From positions 1 to 31,200 of the forward strand of contig JAFGSL010000649.1 in NCBI GenBank assembly GCA_016934645.1: a stretch of 31,200 nucleotides of DNA. Direction: 5' to 3'. Source of the stretch: Anaerolineae bacterium. GTDB taxonomy: Bacteria; Chloroflexota; Anaerolineae; B4-G1; SLSP01. Positions 1-7,792 of the stretch are shown one piece after another; position 1 is the stretch's first letter, and each line of letters opens with the position of its first letter. Made by a program: the position numbers and the translations under genes. Under the pieces are notes generated by a model. The model was not told the DNA's origin, did no database searches, and worked only from the letters and a program-made list of their open reading frames with translations.

Positions 1-60
1 ATGGATCGCTTTTTCGCCGCCGCTGTGGAGGCAATGGCGGCTGTTTTACAAGAGTTATGA
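1..60 (+). CDS. C-terminal tail of an upstream gene (partial)
   Basis: The first 60 bases read as an open frame of 19 codons ending in TGA at 58-60, with an Ala-rich helical composition (FFAAAVEAMAAVLQEL at the end). It ends 23 nt before the next start, so it is most simply the 3' end of a gene entering from the left, possibly co-transcribed with the hydrolase that follows. Too little is present to name a family. The ATG at position 1 need not be a start. Confidence 0.45.
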   Translation: MDRFFAAAVEAMAAVLQEL

Positions 61-83
61 ATTGAGATACGGAGGAAACTACT

Positions 84-1448
84 ATGAGTGAAGTGCAACA
101 AACACGGTTTGAGTCATTGACGGACTACGTCCAGCAAAAAATGGAAGAACATCGTGTTCCCGGTGTGGCTGTTGGTGTTTTTCACGAGGGCGAGACCAGC
201 ACGGCTGGGTTCGGTGTGACGAACATTGAGCACCCGCTGGACGTAACCACCGAGACGTTATTTCAGATCGGATCGGTCACCAAAACGTTTACAGCGATGG
301 CGATGCTCCGTCTGGTCGAAATGGGCAAACTCGACCTGGACGCCACCGTGCGCACCTACATCCCCGATTTCAAAGTCGCTGATGAAGACACGTCGGCCAA
401 AGCGACCGTGCGCCACCTGCTGACGCACGTCGGTGGTTGGGAAGGGGACTTCTTTGAGGACCCCGGTCCCGGTTCTGAGGCGTTGGCAAAGTACGTAGCG
501 AACATGGCGAAACTGGTACAGATCGCGCCTGTAGGAAAGGTTTACTCGTATAACAACGCCGGGTTTGTTCTCGCCGGGCGTATTATTGAAGTTATCACAG
601 GCAAACCCTACGAGGATGTGCTGAAAGAGTTTGTCCTGGAGCCGTTAGGATTGGCGCGCTGCTATTTTGATGCGGGCGATGTCATCACCCATCGTTTCGT
701 TGTTGGGCATGACGAGGAAGACGAGAAGGTGAAAGTCGCCCGTCCCTGGCCTCTGGGCCGATTTGCCTGTCCTGCCGGTGGCATCGTTTGCGATGTGCAT
801 ATGTTGTTGCGTTACGGTCGTTTCCACCTTGGCGATGGCACGACGGAAGATGGCGTGCAGGTGCTCTCCCAAGACTCACTGCGGCAGATGCAGTCCCCGC
901 AGGTCGAGATTTGGAAGGATGCCGCGGTTGGTCTGAGCTGGCATATTTCTGATTGGGACGGGCTGCGTACTTTCGGCCATGGTGGCGGCACCAATGGACA
1001 GGTGTCCACATTGATGCTGATACCCGAACACAACACGGTATTGGTCATCCTCACCAATGCAGACAAAGGCGGCGATTTGATCGATGACGTCCAGCGTTGG
1101 TTTATGAAAACCTACTTCGGCGTGGAGCGTAAAGAGCCGGAACCCATAGACTCCACGGAAGAAGAATTGCGGGCTTTTGTGGGGCGCTACGATCGACCTT
1201 CCGCCGAAATCGAGCTGGGTTTGTTGGCAGGACAACTTGTCGGTCAGGTGCGCCCCAAGGAGGGCTTCCCCGATCCCAGCGTCGTGCCGCCTCCCCCGCC
1301 GCCGGTATCGGTGGCACGGTGTGAGGAGAACCGGTTGATGATCACCAGCGGCCCGTGGAAGAAAGCACAAGTCGACGTGATCCGAAATTCGGATGGATCC
1401 ATTGGCTGGCTGCGGTTAGGCCGGCTTTACAAGCGCGTTGTAGAGTGA
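84..1448 (+). CDS. Serine hydrolase, beta-lactamase (class C / PBP-like) fold
   Basis: 454-residue protein of the beta-lactamase/D-aminopeptidase/esterase superfamily (Pfam Beta-lactamase type). Seen: the SxxK motif S64-V-T-K67 in QIGSVTKTF, the YxN motif Y156-N-N158 in YSYNNAG, and the HGG-type third motif H299-G-G in FGHGGGTNG. The catalytic fold spans about residues 8-345. The last 100 residues form a separate beta-rich tail with a Pro-rich stretch (about 406-413), like the C-terminal lipocalin-like domains of this family. There is no signal peptide, so a cytoplasmic peptidase or esterase is as likely as a penicillin-interacting enzyme; substrate is unknown. The start is supported by GGAGG at 71-75, eight bases before ATG. 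It precedes a ferredoxin-like gene by about 90 nt containing two hairpins. Confidence 0.9.
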   Translation: MSEVQQTRFESLTDYVQQKMEEHRVPGVAVGVFHEGETSTAGFGVTNIEHPLDVTTETLFQIGSVTKTFTAMAMLRLVEMGKLDLDATVRTYIPDFKVADEDTSAKATVRHLLTHVGGWEGDFFEDPGPGSEALAKYVANMAKLVQIAPVGKVYSYNNAGFVLAGRIIEVITGKPYEDVLKEFVLEPLGLARCYFDAGDVITHRFVVGHDEEDEKVKVARPWPLGRFACPAGGIVCDVHMLLRYGRFHLGDGTTEDGVQVLSQDSLRQMQSPQVEIWKDAAVGLSWHISDWDGLRTFGHGGGTNGQVSTLMLIPEHNTVLVILTNADKGGDLIDDVQRWFMKTYFGVERKEPEPIDSTEEELRAFVGRYDRPSAEIELGLLAGQLVGQVRPKEGFPDPSVVPPPPPPVSVARCEENRLMITSGPWKKAQVDVIRNSDGSIGWLRLGRLYKRVVE

Positions 1449-1458
1449 GTTGAAAATA

Positions 1459-1504
1459 TATCGCAAGCTGTTAGCTTGCGATAGAGGCAAACTGACAGTT
1501 TGCC
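1459..1504. repeat. Two adjacent palindromes between genes
   Basis: Two perfect inverted repeats stand side by side: an 11-bp stem (1459-1469 / 1473-1483, arm TATCGCAAGCT, 3-nt loop) and a 9-bp stem (1486-1494 / 1496-1504, arm GGCAAACTG, 1-nt loop). Neither is followed by a T-run, so they do not look like intrinsic terminators. They resemble REP-type dispersed elements. Whether other copies exist in the genome cannot be seen from here. Confidence 0.75.
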
Positions 1505-1540
1505 CTACATCTCGTGATTCGTATTTTCGAGGGAGTCGTG

Positions 1541-2593
1541 ATGTCTTACCAACGTGCGATGCTCTACTTCTTGTCGGGAACTGGGAACACCTACCGGGTC
1601 GTAACCTGGATTTCCGAACGTTTACAGGCAGCAGGGATTTCTGCGGAGATGTCCCCCATCCACACCGCCAACCTGGATGTGAACTTTAAGGCCGGCTCGG
1701 ACACATTGCTCGTTCTGGCGACGCCGGTCCATGCGTTTGCCGCGCCCTGGCTGATGCTGCGCTTTATCTGGCATCTGCCCCGTGGAAACGGCACAGATGT
1801 TCTGGTTGTTGCCTGCGACTCCGGCGTCAGCGGCACGACGTTCTATGTGATGGCCTTGCTCTTGGCTCTCAAAGGCTATACGATGCGCAGTTTTTTGGAT
1901 GTGGGCTTTCCGGATAACTGGATGTCACTCGTGCCCGGCCCGCCGCCGGAGAAAGCACGCGCTACCATAGCGAAGGGGCGAGAGAAAACGGATGCCTTCA
2001 TAGATGGCTTTTTGGCCGGGGAGCGCAGCTTCCTCGCGTGGCCGTGGGCGTTGCTGGCGCTGGCTTTGTTGCCCATTGCGGTGGGATACTTGCTCCTGGG
2101 CCGCTTTTTCCTGGCGAAGCTTTTTTTCGCGTCCGACCGCTGCATCGGGTGCGGGCAGTGCGCCGAGCACTGTCCCTGGCACGCCATCAAGATGGTGACC
2201 ATCAAGATGGGAGAGCAAGCAGGGCAACGCCGCCCATACTGGACCCTCGACTGCGAAAGTTGCATGCGCTGCATGGCCTTCTGTCCCACGCAAGCCATCG
2301 AGGCAGGCCATTTCTGGGGCGTGCTGCTGGGTGCGATTACGTTTATTCCGGTTGTCAGTTGGCTGCTGAATGTCGTGACCCGGCAGATTCCGGCTCTGGC
2401 GGACGTGCAAGGACTTCTGTGGGTGCTTTTAGAGTACGGGTACATACTCCTCGCTTTCGTCGTAGGCTACGCGCTCTTTGCCCTGCTCCTGCGCGTGCCC
2501 GCCATCAACCGTTTCTTCACCGTGACCACGCTGACGCACTACTACCGGCGCTATCACGAGCCGGAAACCACCCTCAAAGATTTGTCGAAATGA
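1541..2593 (+). CDS. Flavodoxin-like / two-[4Fe-4S] ferredoxin membrane protein (EFR1-like)
   Basis: 350-residue redox protein. The N-terminal flavodoxin-like domain (about 5-160) has an FMN phosphate loop SGTGNT at 12-17. Two ferredoxin clusters follow, C201-x2-C204-x2-C207-x3-C211 and C238-x2-C241-x2-C244-x3-C248, each ending in CP. Hydrophobic segments lie before the clusters (about 168-192) and after them (about 258-335, likely two helices), so the protein should be membrane-bound with the clusters at the membrane face. This order matches the EFR1-type 'flavodoxin plus ferrodoxin' proteins; its electron partner is unknown. An in-frame GTG at 1514 would add nine residues, but GAGGGAG at 1529-1535, five bases before ATG 1541, favours the shorter form. 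Its TGA stop lies in the left arm of the following hairpin. Confidence 0.85.
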   Translation: MSYQRAMLYFLSGTGNTYRVVTWISERLQAAGISAEMSPIHTANLDVNFKAGSDTLLVLATPVHAFAAPWLMLRFIWHLPRGNGTDVLVVACDSGVSGTTFYVMALLLALKGYTMRSFLDVGFPDNWMSLVPGPPPEKARATIAKGREKTDAFIDGFLAGERSFLAWPWALLALALLPIAVGYLLLGRFFLAKLFFASDRCIGCGQCAEHCPWHAIKMVTIKMGEQAGQRRPYWTLDCESCMRCMAFCPTQAIEAGHFWGVLLGAITFIPVVSWLLNVVTRQIPALADVQGLLWVLLEYGYILLAFVVGYALFALLLRVPAINRFFTVTTLTHYYRRYHEPETTLKDLSK

Positions 2594-2635
2594 TACGTGA
2601 TGCGTGATTGAAACCCCTCACGCATCACATATCAT
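2590..2635. repeat. 18-bp near-perfect hairpin between convergent genes
   Basis: Arms 2590-2607 and 2618-2635 pair over 18 bp with one C/A mismatch and a 10-nt loop. The left arm is built of repeated 'GTGATGCGTGA'-like words and begins at the stop codon of the preceding gene; the right arm ends just before the stop of the convergent gene. It could end transcription from both sides, but it has no T-run. Its wordy, near-tandem composition suggests a dispersed repeat instead. Confidence 0.7.
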
Positions 2636-2638
2636 TGA

Positions 2639-3721
2639 TCATCCCTCTTCCCTCACCGTGTGCTTCTTGACCCAATCCCAATCCACCTCGATGCCCAGTC
2701 CGGGCTTGTCCCACGGTTGGGCGTAGCCTTCGCTGTCGATCTCGGTTGAGGCATCCACAATGCCCGGCGGGGAATAGTACGTCTCCGGCACCAGCCGCTC
2801 GAAGTATTTTGTATTATAGATCGCGCAGGCAGCGTGCAGATGGGGAATCGCGCCACCGTGGACCGCGCACATCATGCCGTAGGCTTCGCAGATGTGGGCA
2901 GTTTTCATTACACCGGTCAGCCCGCCTTTGTACGCATCCAACGGTCCGGTGAGGATAATATCCGCCGCGCCCGCCTGGATTTGCGCGTGCGCATCCCACG
3001 GCCCGCCGTGCGTGGCTTCGGCGACAGCTAACGGGATGTCCAATTCCCGCGCCAGGCGCGCCAGCACGGTCGTGTTGAAGTGGTCCATCGGCTCTTCGTA
3101 CCAGTAGAAGTTGTATTTCTCCAACTGGCGACCGAACCACACGGCGTCCTCGTAGAGATTGAACATGCTCGAAGCGTCGTACATTAGCACAATGTCATCG
3201 CCGGCCTTTTTCCGCAGCGCGCGGCAGAGTTCCGCGTCCTGTTCCAGCCGTCCCCAGGCGTGGAGTTTGATCGCCTTGTACCCCTTTTTCAGACAAACGT
3301 CGGCCAGTTCCATATATTCTTCCAGCGAATCGAGGGTGACGGTACTGGCGTAGGCGGGGATGCGGTCGCGCATCCCGCCGAGTAATTTATAAACCGGTGT
3401 GCCGTTCACTTTGCCCAAAAGGTCCCACAGCGCGCAGTCCACCGCGCCGATGGCCCGCCCAAGCTGCGACGTACGCAGATTTCGCCAGAAATCCTGCCAG
3501 ATGCGCTCGCGGTTGAGCGGGTCGGTACCGATGAGCTGCCATTTGATCTCCTCGATGTTCGCGCCGCCGCCGTACGGCGACAGACCTTCGACGCCCTCGT
3601 CGGTCTGGATGCGCAACAGCCCGGCCCGCCCGATGGGGCCGTTGGGCATAATGCCATCGCGCCAATGGTAAGGGCCGCGCACCCACTCGACAAAATGTGT
3701 CTTGACACCCGTAATTTTCAT
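2639..3721 (-). CDS. Mandelate racemase / muconate lactonizing enzyme family protein (acid-sugar dehydratase-like)
   Basis: 360-residue enolase-superfamily enzyme of the usual length. The capping domain covers about 1-125 and the barrel the rest. Visible active-site elements are K152-x-H154 on the second barrel strand, metal ligands D182 (YDASS), E209 or E210 (WYEEP) and E235 (VAEAT), and a His-Asp pair formed by H288 (AVHGG) with D262. A K-x-H strand plus His-Asp dyad is typical of acid-sugar dehydratases (rhamnonate/galactonate-type), so removal of water from an aldonic acid is the best guess, but the substrate is not determined. GGAGGAG at 3725-3731 sets the start. It lies downstream of the glycoside hydrolase/UroD block on the same strand, separated by 237 nt that hold two palindromic elements, so it may be a separate transcript. 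Confidence 0.85.
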   Translation of the reverse strand: MKITGVKTHFVEWVRGPYHWRDGIMPNGPIGRAGLLRIQTDEGVEGLSPYGGGANIEEIKWQLIGTDPLNRERIWQDFWRNLRTSQLGRAIGAVDCALWDLLGKVNGTPVYKLLGGMRDRIPAYASTVTLDSLEEYMELADVCLKKGYKAIKLHAWGRLEQDAELCRALRKKAGDDIVLMYDASSMFNLYEDAVWFGRQLEKYNFYWYEEPMDHFNTTVLARLARELDIPLAVAEATHGGPWDAHAQIQAGAADIILTGPLDAYKGGLTGVMKTAHICEAYGMMCAVHGGAIPHLHAACAIYNTKYFERLVPETYYSPPGIVDASTEIDSEGYAQPWDKPGLGIEVDWDWVKKHTVREEG

Positions 3722-3759
3722 CGTCTCCTCCTAACGGTGATTATCCCCATATTGCAAGA

Positions 3760-3855
3760 CTCAGTAGATGTGATTTTTACGTTCGTAGTAACGACTTTAG
3801 TCGTCCAAAGACCGCTAAAGCGGTTACTACGAACGTAGATTTTCGATCTACTGAG
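3760..3855. repeat. Nested cruciform element
   Basis: Four inverted repeats nest in 96 bp. The outer pair is 10 bp (3760-3769 / 3846-3855, arm CTCAGTAGAT). Inside is a 12-bp pair (3781-3792 / 3823-3834, arm GTTCGTAGTAAC). Within that are two side-by-side mini-hairpins with 2-nt loops: 3791-3804 (ACGACT-TT-AGTCGT) and 3811-3824 (ACCGCT-AA-AGCGGT). The mini-hairpins share their first or last two bases with the 12-bp arms. The whole folds as a cloverleaf on either strand. There is no T-run and no coding potential. Confidence 0.85.
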
Positions 3856-3871
3856 ACTACCCAATTCATTT

Positions 3872-3943
3872 ACCGCAGAGGTCGCTGAGATCGCAGAGAG
3901 ATGCAAAAAAAGCTTTCTCTTCGCAATCTGCGTCCTCTGCGGT
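3872..3943. repeat. Inverted repeat of 'CGCAGAG' words
   Basis: A 10-bp perfect pair, ACCGCAGAGG at 3872-3881 and its complement at 3934-3943, flanks about 50 nt that repeat variants of the same word (CGCTGAG, CGCAGAG, CTCTTCGCA, CTGCGT), so the arms can slide against each other. It sits 15 nt beyond the stop codon of the GH140-like gene and could affect the 3' end of that transcript. I see no promoter-like or coding signal in the rest of the 3722-3958 gap. Confidence 0.7.
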
Positions 3944-3958
3944 GAGATGGGGGCGAAA

Positions 3959-5299
3959 CTATGATTTATCTTGCCCAGGCGCACCGAATCCCTGGGTTGC
4001 ATCGTCTAGCACCAACACCCAATCGGGATGCTGTCCAGCCGGCGAGAAGGTCTGCGCGCCGGTCGCAGGGACTTGGCCGATCCACGTGGCTTCACCAGTG
4101 CAGGGCGCGTACCACCAAGCGTTGACGTGCGCGCCTGAGAATACCTCCAAGTCGACGGTAACAGGAAGCGGCAGTGGCAGGTAGACGAAAGCGTAGCGCC
4201 CTTCGCTGTCACAGATGGCGCGGATGTGGCTGCCGCCTGTACCAGCATCGCAGCGCAGCATCGTCTGGTCGGGAATCCGGTTGAGGTACGGCCGCGACTC
4301 CATCAACGCCCGCAGATGCCTGACCTGGCGCGCGCCGGGACGGTCGATGGCAACAGTCCAGGGGAATTCAGCAAAGTTGATGTAGCCGTGTTGATCGTCG
4401 GCGAACTGCCAGACGGCATGATGGCCATAGGTGACGCCGCACGCACCCGCAAACACCGAGCGATATAGCTGCTTGCGCACGTCGTGATCGCGGAAGTAGC
4501 CGTTCGCCGGGTCCCACGTGGGCCAGGGATTGATAGGATGGTCCTCGTAATTCGGTTCGCCGTCAAGCACAGGCTTGGGCGGGGTGAGGGTGTAGTCGTG
4601 CGTCACCCATTCCCACACCGGCACATCGTGCCCACCGCCATGGCCCGACTGCATCATGTGCATATCCAGCCATGCTTCCTCGTGCAGCCACGCCGATGTA
4701 GAACGTCCGCCCGCCGGATGGTAGGTCTTGAACGATGGCCCCCCCATCCCCGCGTCGATCCCTGCCGCCATCGCCCGCCAGATCGGGCGATAGTCGTGAT
4801 CTTCATGGATGGCGGGCCGGTCGCCACCCAAAATCCAGACGATGTTGGTCTGCTCGCGGTAGCGCTCGCCAAGGAAGCGTCCGTAAATCTCCGCATTCTC
4901 CGGGTTGAACACGATCGGCCCCGCGCCCCATTGGTGATTGACTTTGTCGCCCCAGGTGGGCAGCAAGCCGATGTACAGCCCGTGACGGGCAGCCATCTGT
5001 ACCACCTCATCCATGTAGGCGAAGTAGGCCTCGTTAGGCCGGGTGGGATCGTTATCGAGCAGCGGGCGCTCGCCGTAGGCGTTGGGCGTGTTGAGGCCAT
5101 CGAACTCAGCCAGCGCTACCGCCTGAATCACGGTGAAGCGGTTGGCCTGCCGGTTGGCGAAGTAGCGTTCGGCTTCCTCGCGGTTCAGCCGGTGGAACAG
5201 TTCCCAGGCCGTGTCACCCAGCCAGAAAAACGGGGCGCCGGTTTCCGTGATGATAAAACGATGATTGTCACTCACTTGTAGACGGGGTAATTCAGCCAT
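3959..5299 (-). CDS. DUF4038-type glycoside hydrolase (GH140-like, apiosidase family)
   Basis: 446-residue protein with the layout of DUF4038/GH140 enzymes: a TIM-barrel (about 5-345) followed by a small beta domain (about 350-435) like the putative collagen-binding domain usually fused to it. Family landmarks seen are [15 protein letters not shown] (24-38), WILGGD160 and PVLDGE248PNYEDHP; D160 and E248 are the likely catalytic acids by position. The characterised GH140 relative removes apiose from pectin rhamnogalacturonan II; the substrate here is inferred only. There is no signal peptide, so it probably works on imported oligosaccharides. The open frame extends further upstream, but ATG 5299 is chosen because GGAGG lies eight bases before it and the upstream residues are low-complexity Arg-rich. 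The start is 32 nt from the stop of the UroD-like gene, suggesting an operon. Confidence 0.85.
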   Translation of the reverse strand: MAELPRLQVSDNHRFIITETGAPFFWLGDTAWELFHRLNREEAERYFANRQANRFTVIQAVALAEFDGLNTPNAYGERPLLDNDPTRPNEAYFAYMDEVVQMAARHGLYIGLLPTWGDKVNHQWGAGPIVFNPENAEIYGRFLGERYREQTNIVWILGGDRPAIHEDHDYRPIWRAMAAGIDAGMGGPSFKTYHPAGGRSTSAWLHEEAWLDMHMMQSGHGGGHDVPVWEWVTHDYTLTPPKPVLDGEPNYEDHPINPWPTWDPANGYFRDHDVRKQLYRSVFAGACGVTYGHHAVWQFADDQHGYINFAEFPWTVAIDRPGARQVRHLRALMESRPYLNRIPDQTMLRCDAGTGGSHIRAICDSEGRYAFVYLPLPLPVTVDLEVFSGAHVNAWWYAPCTGEATWIGQVPATGAQTFSPAGQHPDWVLVLDDATQGFGAPGQDKS

Positions 5300-5331
5300 T
5301 ATCAAAGCCTCCATAATCCGTTGAGAGTAGA

Positions 5332-6411
5332 CTAAAATGGGTAGTAATGCGTCGCCGTATCGAACATCGCGACGATATTCTCCGGCGGGGTGTTGGCTTG
5401 GACATAGTGCGACGGCCCCAGGATGTAACCGCCGCCTTTGCCGAGCACGGTGATCAGTTCCTCGACCTCGCATCGCACATCTTCTGCACTGCCGAACGGG
5501 AGCGTCGTCTGCACGCTGACGCCGCCCTCGAAGCACAACCGGTCGCCGTACCCATCCTTGAGCTTCCGGGGGTCCATCCCCTTAGCGCTGAACTGGAGCG
5601 CCTGTAGCACGTCGATGCCCATATCGACCAAACCGCCCACCGCAGCCATCACCGCGCCATCGGTGTGGTAGATAACCTTCGCGCCAAACTCGTGGATGGC
5701 CTGGTTCAACCGCACGTGATGCGGCTTGATCATCGCCTCCCACATGTCGAGCGACATCAGCAGTCCGTTTTGCCCGCCGATGTCGTCGGCGGTAAACGCC
5801 AGGTCGATTTGGCCGGGCGCGGCAGCCAGCATGGCGCGGAAATGCGCCACGTAGAAGTCGGTCACGCGCGTCATGATTGCCTGCGCCAGTTCCGGGTCGA
5901 GGACGAAATCCATGAACATCTGCTCGAAGCCGCGCATGTACCACGAGGTCTCGAAGATGTTTCCGTTGGCGACCATAATGCAGTGTTCGCCGTCAGCCTG
6001 AAGCGCCGCAATGCGGCCGGGCAACACGGTGTAGTCGAACCAGTCGGTGCTCGGCCAGAGGCGGGCGTCCAGATCACGCACAGTTTGCACGTTCGCCAGC
6101 GGGTAATGGACAATCTCATCGTAGCTGCCATCGCCGTAGCTGACCGCTTTGCGCCGGATGCCCCAGATGTCCTCGTCCGGTTCCAGCGGCGGCCCGGTGT
6201 AGTCCGGCTCAACCGAACGAACGTCGATGAAGCTGTCGAGATAGGTCTGCACATCGATGCCACGTTCGCGCCGCAAGTAGACTTCGAGTTCACGCCATGC
6301 CGGAGGATTGATGCCTGAGCAGACCATTGCGATGGGAATATGGTCGGTTTCCCGGTGTTCGAGCGCCAGACGCACACGCTCTCGACTTGACAGTGTTTGC
6401 GTACTTGCCAT
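5332..6411 (-). CDS. Uroporphyrinogen decarboxylase-family (UroD-fold) protein
   Basis: 359-residue UroD/MtaA/CmuA-superfamily TIM barrel. The opening [22 protein letters not shown] and the C-terminal [20 protein letters not shown]...[21 protein letters not shown] region are typical of this superfamily. It lacks the N-terminal RPxWxMRQAGR porphyrin-binding motif of true HemE and lies in a sugar-catabolic setting, so haem synthesis is unlikely. Methyltransferase relatives use a Zn site of His and Cys; here the comparable loop reads YHTDGA and I do not see a clear Cys ligand. Such proteins often accompany carbohydrate genes in Chloroflexota and their reaction is not established. The start is 12 nt after the GNAT stop and the gene is followed closely by the GH140-like gene. 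Confidence 0.82.
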   Translation of the reverse strand: MASTQTLSSRERVRLALEHRETDHIPIAMVCSGINPPAWRELEVYLRRERGIDVQTYLDSFIDVRSVEPDYTGPPLEPDEDIWGIRRKAVSYGDGSYDEIVHYPLANVQTVRDLDARLWPSTDWFDYTVLPGRIAALQADGEHCIMVANGNIFETSWYMRGFEQMFMDFVLDPELAQAIMTRVTDFYVAHFRAMLAAAPGQIDLAFTADDIGGQNGLLMSLDMWEAMIKPHHVRLNQAIHEFGAKVIYHTDGAVMAAVGGLVDMGIDVLQALQFSAKGMDPRKLKDGYGDRLCFEGGVSVQTTLPFGSAEDVRCEVEELITVLGKGGGYILGPSHYVQANTPPENIVAMFDTATHYYPF

Positions 6412-6423
6412 TAGCTGGTGTCT

Positions 6424-7302
6424 CTATAGTGTAACGTGAAGTGGTTCTCGCAGCATGAGCAGATAATAGTCGCCGATGTGGCGAAATCCCAACGCAGTGT
6501 AGGCTTTCTGTGCAGGGACGTTGTCTTCGCCGGTGAACAAAATAGCTATCTGCGCGCCCTCCGCGCGGGCGTCGAGCAGCGATTGCGCGACAGCGCAGCG
6601 CGCGTAACCGCGCCGGCGAAACTCCGGCGGCGTCCATACCCCGCCGATTTGTACCGCCTCCGCGATGCGTGAATTGAAGGCGCTGGTCGCCACGGGGCGG
6701 CCTCCCGCTTCAAGTATCCAGGTATTACCGTCGGCGACAACGTGTTCAGCGGCAGCACGCTCTCGCGCCCAAAGCTGCTCGCTTTCTTCTTCGCCCAACG
6801 TCTCGATTTCGTACCCGACGCGCCAGCGGGTCAAAACATCCACGTCGCGGTTTTGTGCACGGCGTCCCCTGACCTGGCCTGTTGTCAGAGCTTCCGGCAC
6901 GCGAAGAGCAGCAAGCTCGAGGCTGTAAAGCTTTTCGCACTGATCCAATTGGCGTTCATAGCGCTCCAATTCCAGCACAGCTTTGATGGCAGTGACCTGT
7001 TCGTGCAGCCCGATGATGCCTTTGAGCGGGCGTCCTGACGCCATCAATGTCTCACGCCACAACGCGTCGAGATGTACAGACGCTTGTGTTATGACGATCC
7101 CGTTCCAGAAATGCGCCATCACGGCGGTCATGCGGTCACCCTCAAAGGCAGCGACGTAATCGCCGGTGTAGCGCTCGCCGTCGTATTCCAATCCGGACTC
7201 GCGCATATTGCCGATCAAAAACATGGACGTTTCCAGACGCGGCAGCAAAAAGGCTTCCAGGATGGCTTCATCGCCAGGATGTAGTTGCCGGATATTCACC
7301 AT
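6424..7302 (-). CDS. GNAT-family N-acetyltransferase
   Basis: 292-residue protein. The C-terminal GNAT domain (about 160-290) carries the acetyl-CoA loop V222-WTPPEFRRRGYARCAVAQ, matching the R/Q-x-x-G-x-G/A signature at R229-R-R-G-Y-A234, and the final NVPAQKAYTALGFRHIGDY strand-helix pair of the fold. The N-terminal half (about 1-150) is a second, degenerate GNAT-like domain, as in tandem-GNAT proteins. Substrate is unknown. A longer frame reaches 7371, but ATG 7302 is preferred because of TGAGG seven bases upstream and because the extra residues would cover the promoter. It heads the UroD/GH140 operon. Confidence 0.85.
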   Translation of the reverse strand: MVNIRQLHPGDEAILEAFLLPRLETSMFLIGNMRESGLEYDGERYTGDYVAAFEGDRMTAVMAHFWNGIVITQASVHLDALWRETLMASGRPLKGIIGLHEQVTAIKAVLELERYERQLDQCEKLYSLELAALRVPEALTTGQVRGRRAQNRDVDVLTRWRVGYEIETLGEEESEQLWARERAAAEHVVADGNTWILEAGGRPVATSAFNSRIAEAVQIGGVWTPPEFRRRGYARCAVAQSLLDARAEGAQIAILFTGEDNVPAQKAYTALGFRHIGDYYLLMLREPLHVTL

Positions 7303-7343
7303 GGATAACCTCACAGGATAAAACTCTGTTATGATACAAATAT

Positions 7344-7371
7344 ATGCTACTCTCAGACCAAAGCGTGTCAA
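7344..7371 (-). promoter_or_regulatory. Putative sigma-70 promoter for the GNAT-UroD-GH140 operon
   Basis: On the minus strand TTGACA (7366-7371) is followed after 16 bp by TAGCAT (7344-7349, four of six consensus bases). It lies about 40 nt upstream of the ATG at 7302. Its -35 box is 16 bp from the -35 box of the divergent rpmH promoter, so the two promoters stand back to back. Confidence 0.5.
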
Positions 7372-7387
7372 GTATGTAAAACCGTGA

Positions 7388-7415
7388 TTGACTTACTTAT
7401 CCCTTAAGGTATAAT
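7388..7415 (+). promoter_or_regulatory. Sigma-70 promoter of the rpmH cluster
   Basis: TTGACT (7388-7393), a 16-bp spacer and a perfect TATAAT (7410-7415). Transcription would begin near 7422, giving an rpmH leader of about 130 nt that contains a stable hairpin (7439-7468). Confidence 0.75.
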
Positions 7416-7438
7416 ATGTCTGCTCTGAAGCCGATCCT

Positions 7439-7468
7439 GAAAACCACGCGGGCGACCGCGCGGTTTTC
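7439..7468 (+). promoter_or_regulatory. Leader hairpin upstream of rpmH
   Basis: Arms 7439-7450 and 7457-7468 pair as GAAAACC/GGTTTTC plus CGCG/CGCG with one A/C mismatch and a 6-nt loop. It lies inside the predicted rpmH leader. No T-run follows, so it is not a simple terminator. It could be a ribosomal-protein-type leader structure or an mRNA-stability element. Confidence 0.5.
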
Positions 7469-7551
7469 ACTGTAAGGACCAAGCTTAGGTCAAAAAACTG
7501 TTTGACATCCTCAATATGGGGATGATGCTATAAAAAGAGGAGTAAACGACA

Positions 7552-7755
7552 ATGCCTAAACGAACTTATCAACCTAAGAAGCGCAAGCGGATGCGCACCC
7601 ACGGGTTCCGCGCACGTATGAGCACGAGCACCGGGCGCGAGGTTTTGAAGCGCCGCCGCCGCAAGGGTCGCCGCAAGCTGATCGCCGTGAGCCTGGGTGG
7701 AGCAAAGCGTCTGAATTGGAAGGAAGCCGCACAACGTCCGCGCCGTCGCGACTAA
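7552..7755 (+). CDS. rpmH: 50S ribosomal protein L34, with C-terminal extension
   Basis: 67-residue, highly basic protein. Residues 1-45 match the L34 core ([20 protein letters not shown], then [16 protein letters not shown]). Typical L34 is about 44-47 residues; here about 20 more follow ([20 protein letters not shown]). L34 is a small subunit-assembly protein of the large ribosomal subunit. GAGGAG at 7537-7542, nine bases before ATG, sets the start. rnpA, yidD and yidC follow on the same strand in the order common near bacterial replication origins. Confidence 0.97.
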   Translation: MPKRTYQPKKRKRMRTHGFRARMSTSTGREVLKRRRRKGRRKLIAVSLGGAKRLNWKEAAQRPRRRD

Positions 7756-7792
7756 GTGCGTAGATCTTTTTTCACGAACGTGCATAACCCTT

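Noticed and set aside
1450..1689. 79-codon plus-strand frame before the flavodoxin-ferredoxin gene
   Set aside because: It overlaps the real start in another frame, runs through both palindromes and has no ribosome-binding site.
4484..6318. Long plus-strand open frames opposite the GH140-like and UroD-like genes (4484-5281 and 5665-6318)
   Set aside because: They are antisense shadows: composition is Arg/His/Val-rich, no motif or ribosome-binding site is seen, while the minus-strand frames carry clear family motifs.
5332..6411. Calling the UroD-fold gene hemE
   Set aside because: The porphyrin-binding N-terminal motif is missing and no haem genes are nearby.
7502..7534. Second promoter TTGACA/TATAAA before rpmH
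   Set aside because: The spacer is 21 bp and the -10 would touch the ribosome-binding site; the promoter at 7388-7415 is much better.
7303..7551. Replication origin next to rpmH
   Set aside because: dnaA is absent and no cluster of TTATCCACA-like boxes or AT-rich repeat was found; only promoters and a hairpin are there.
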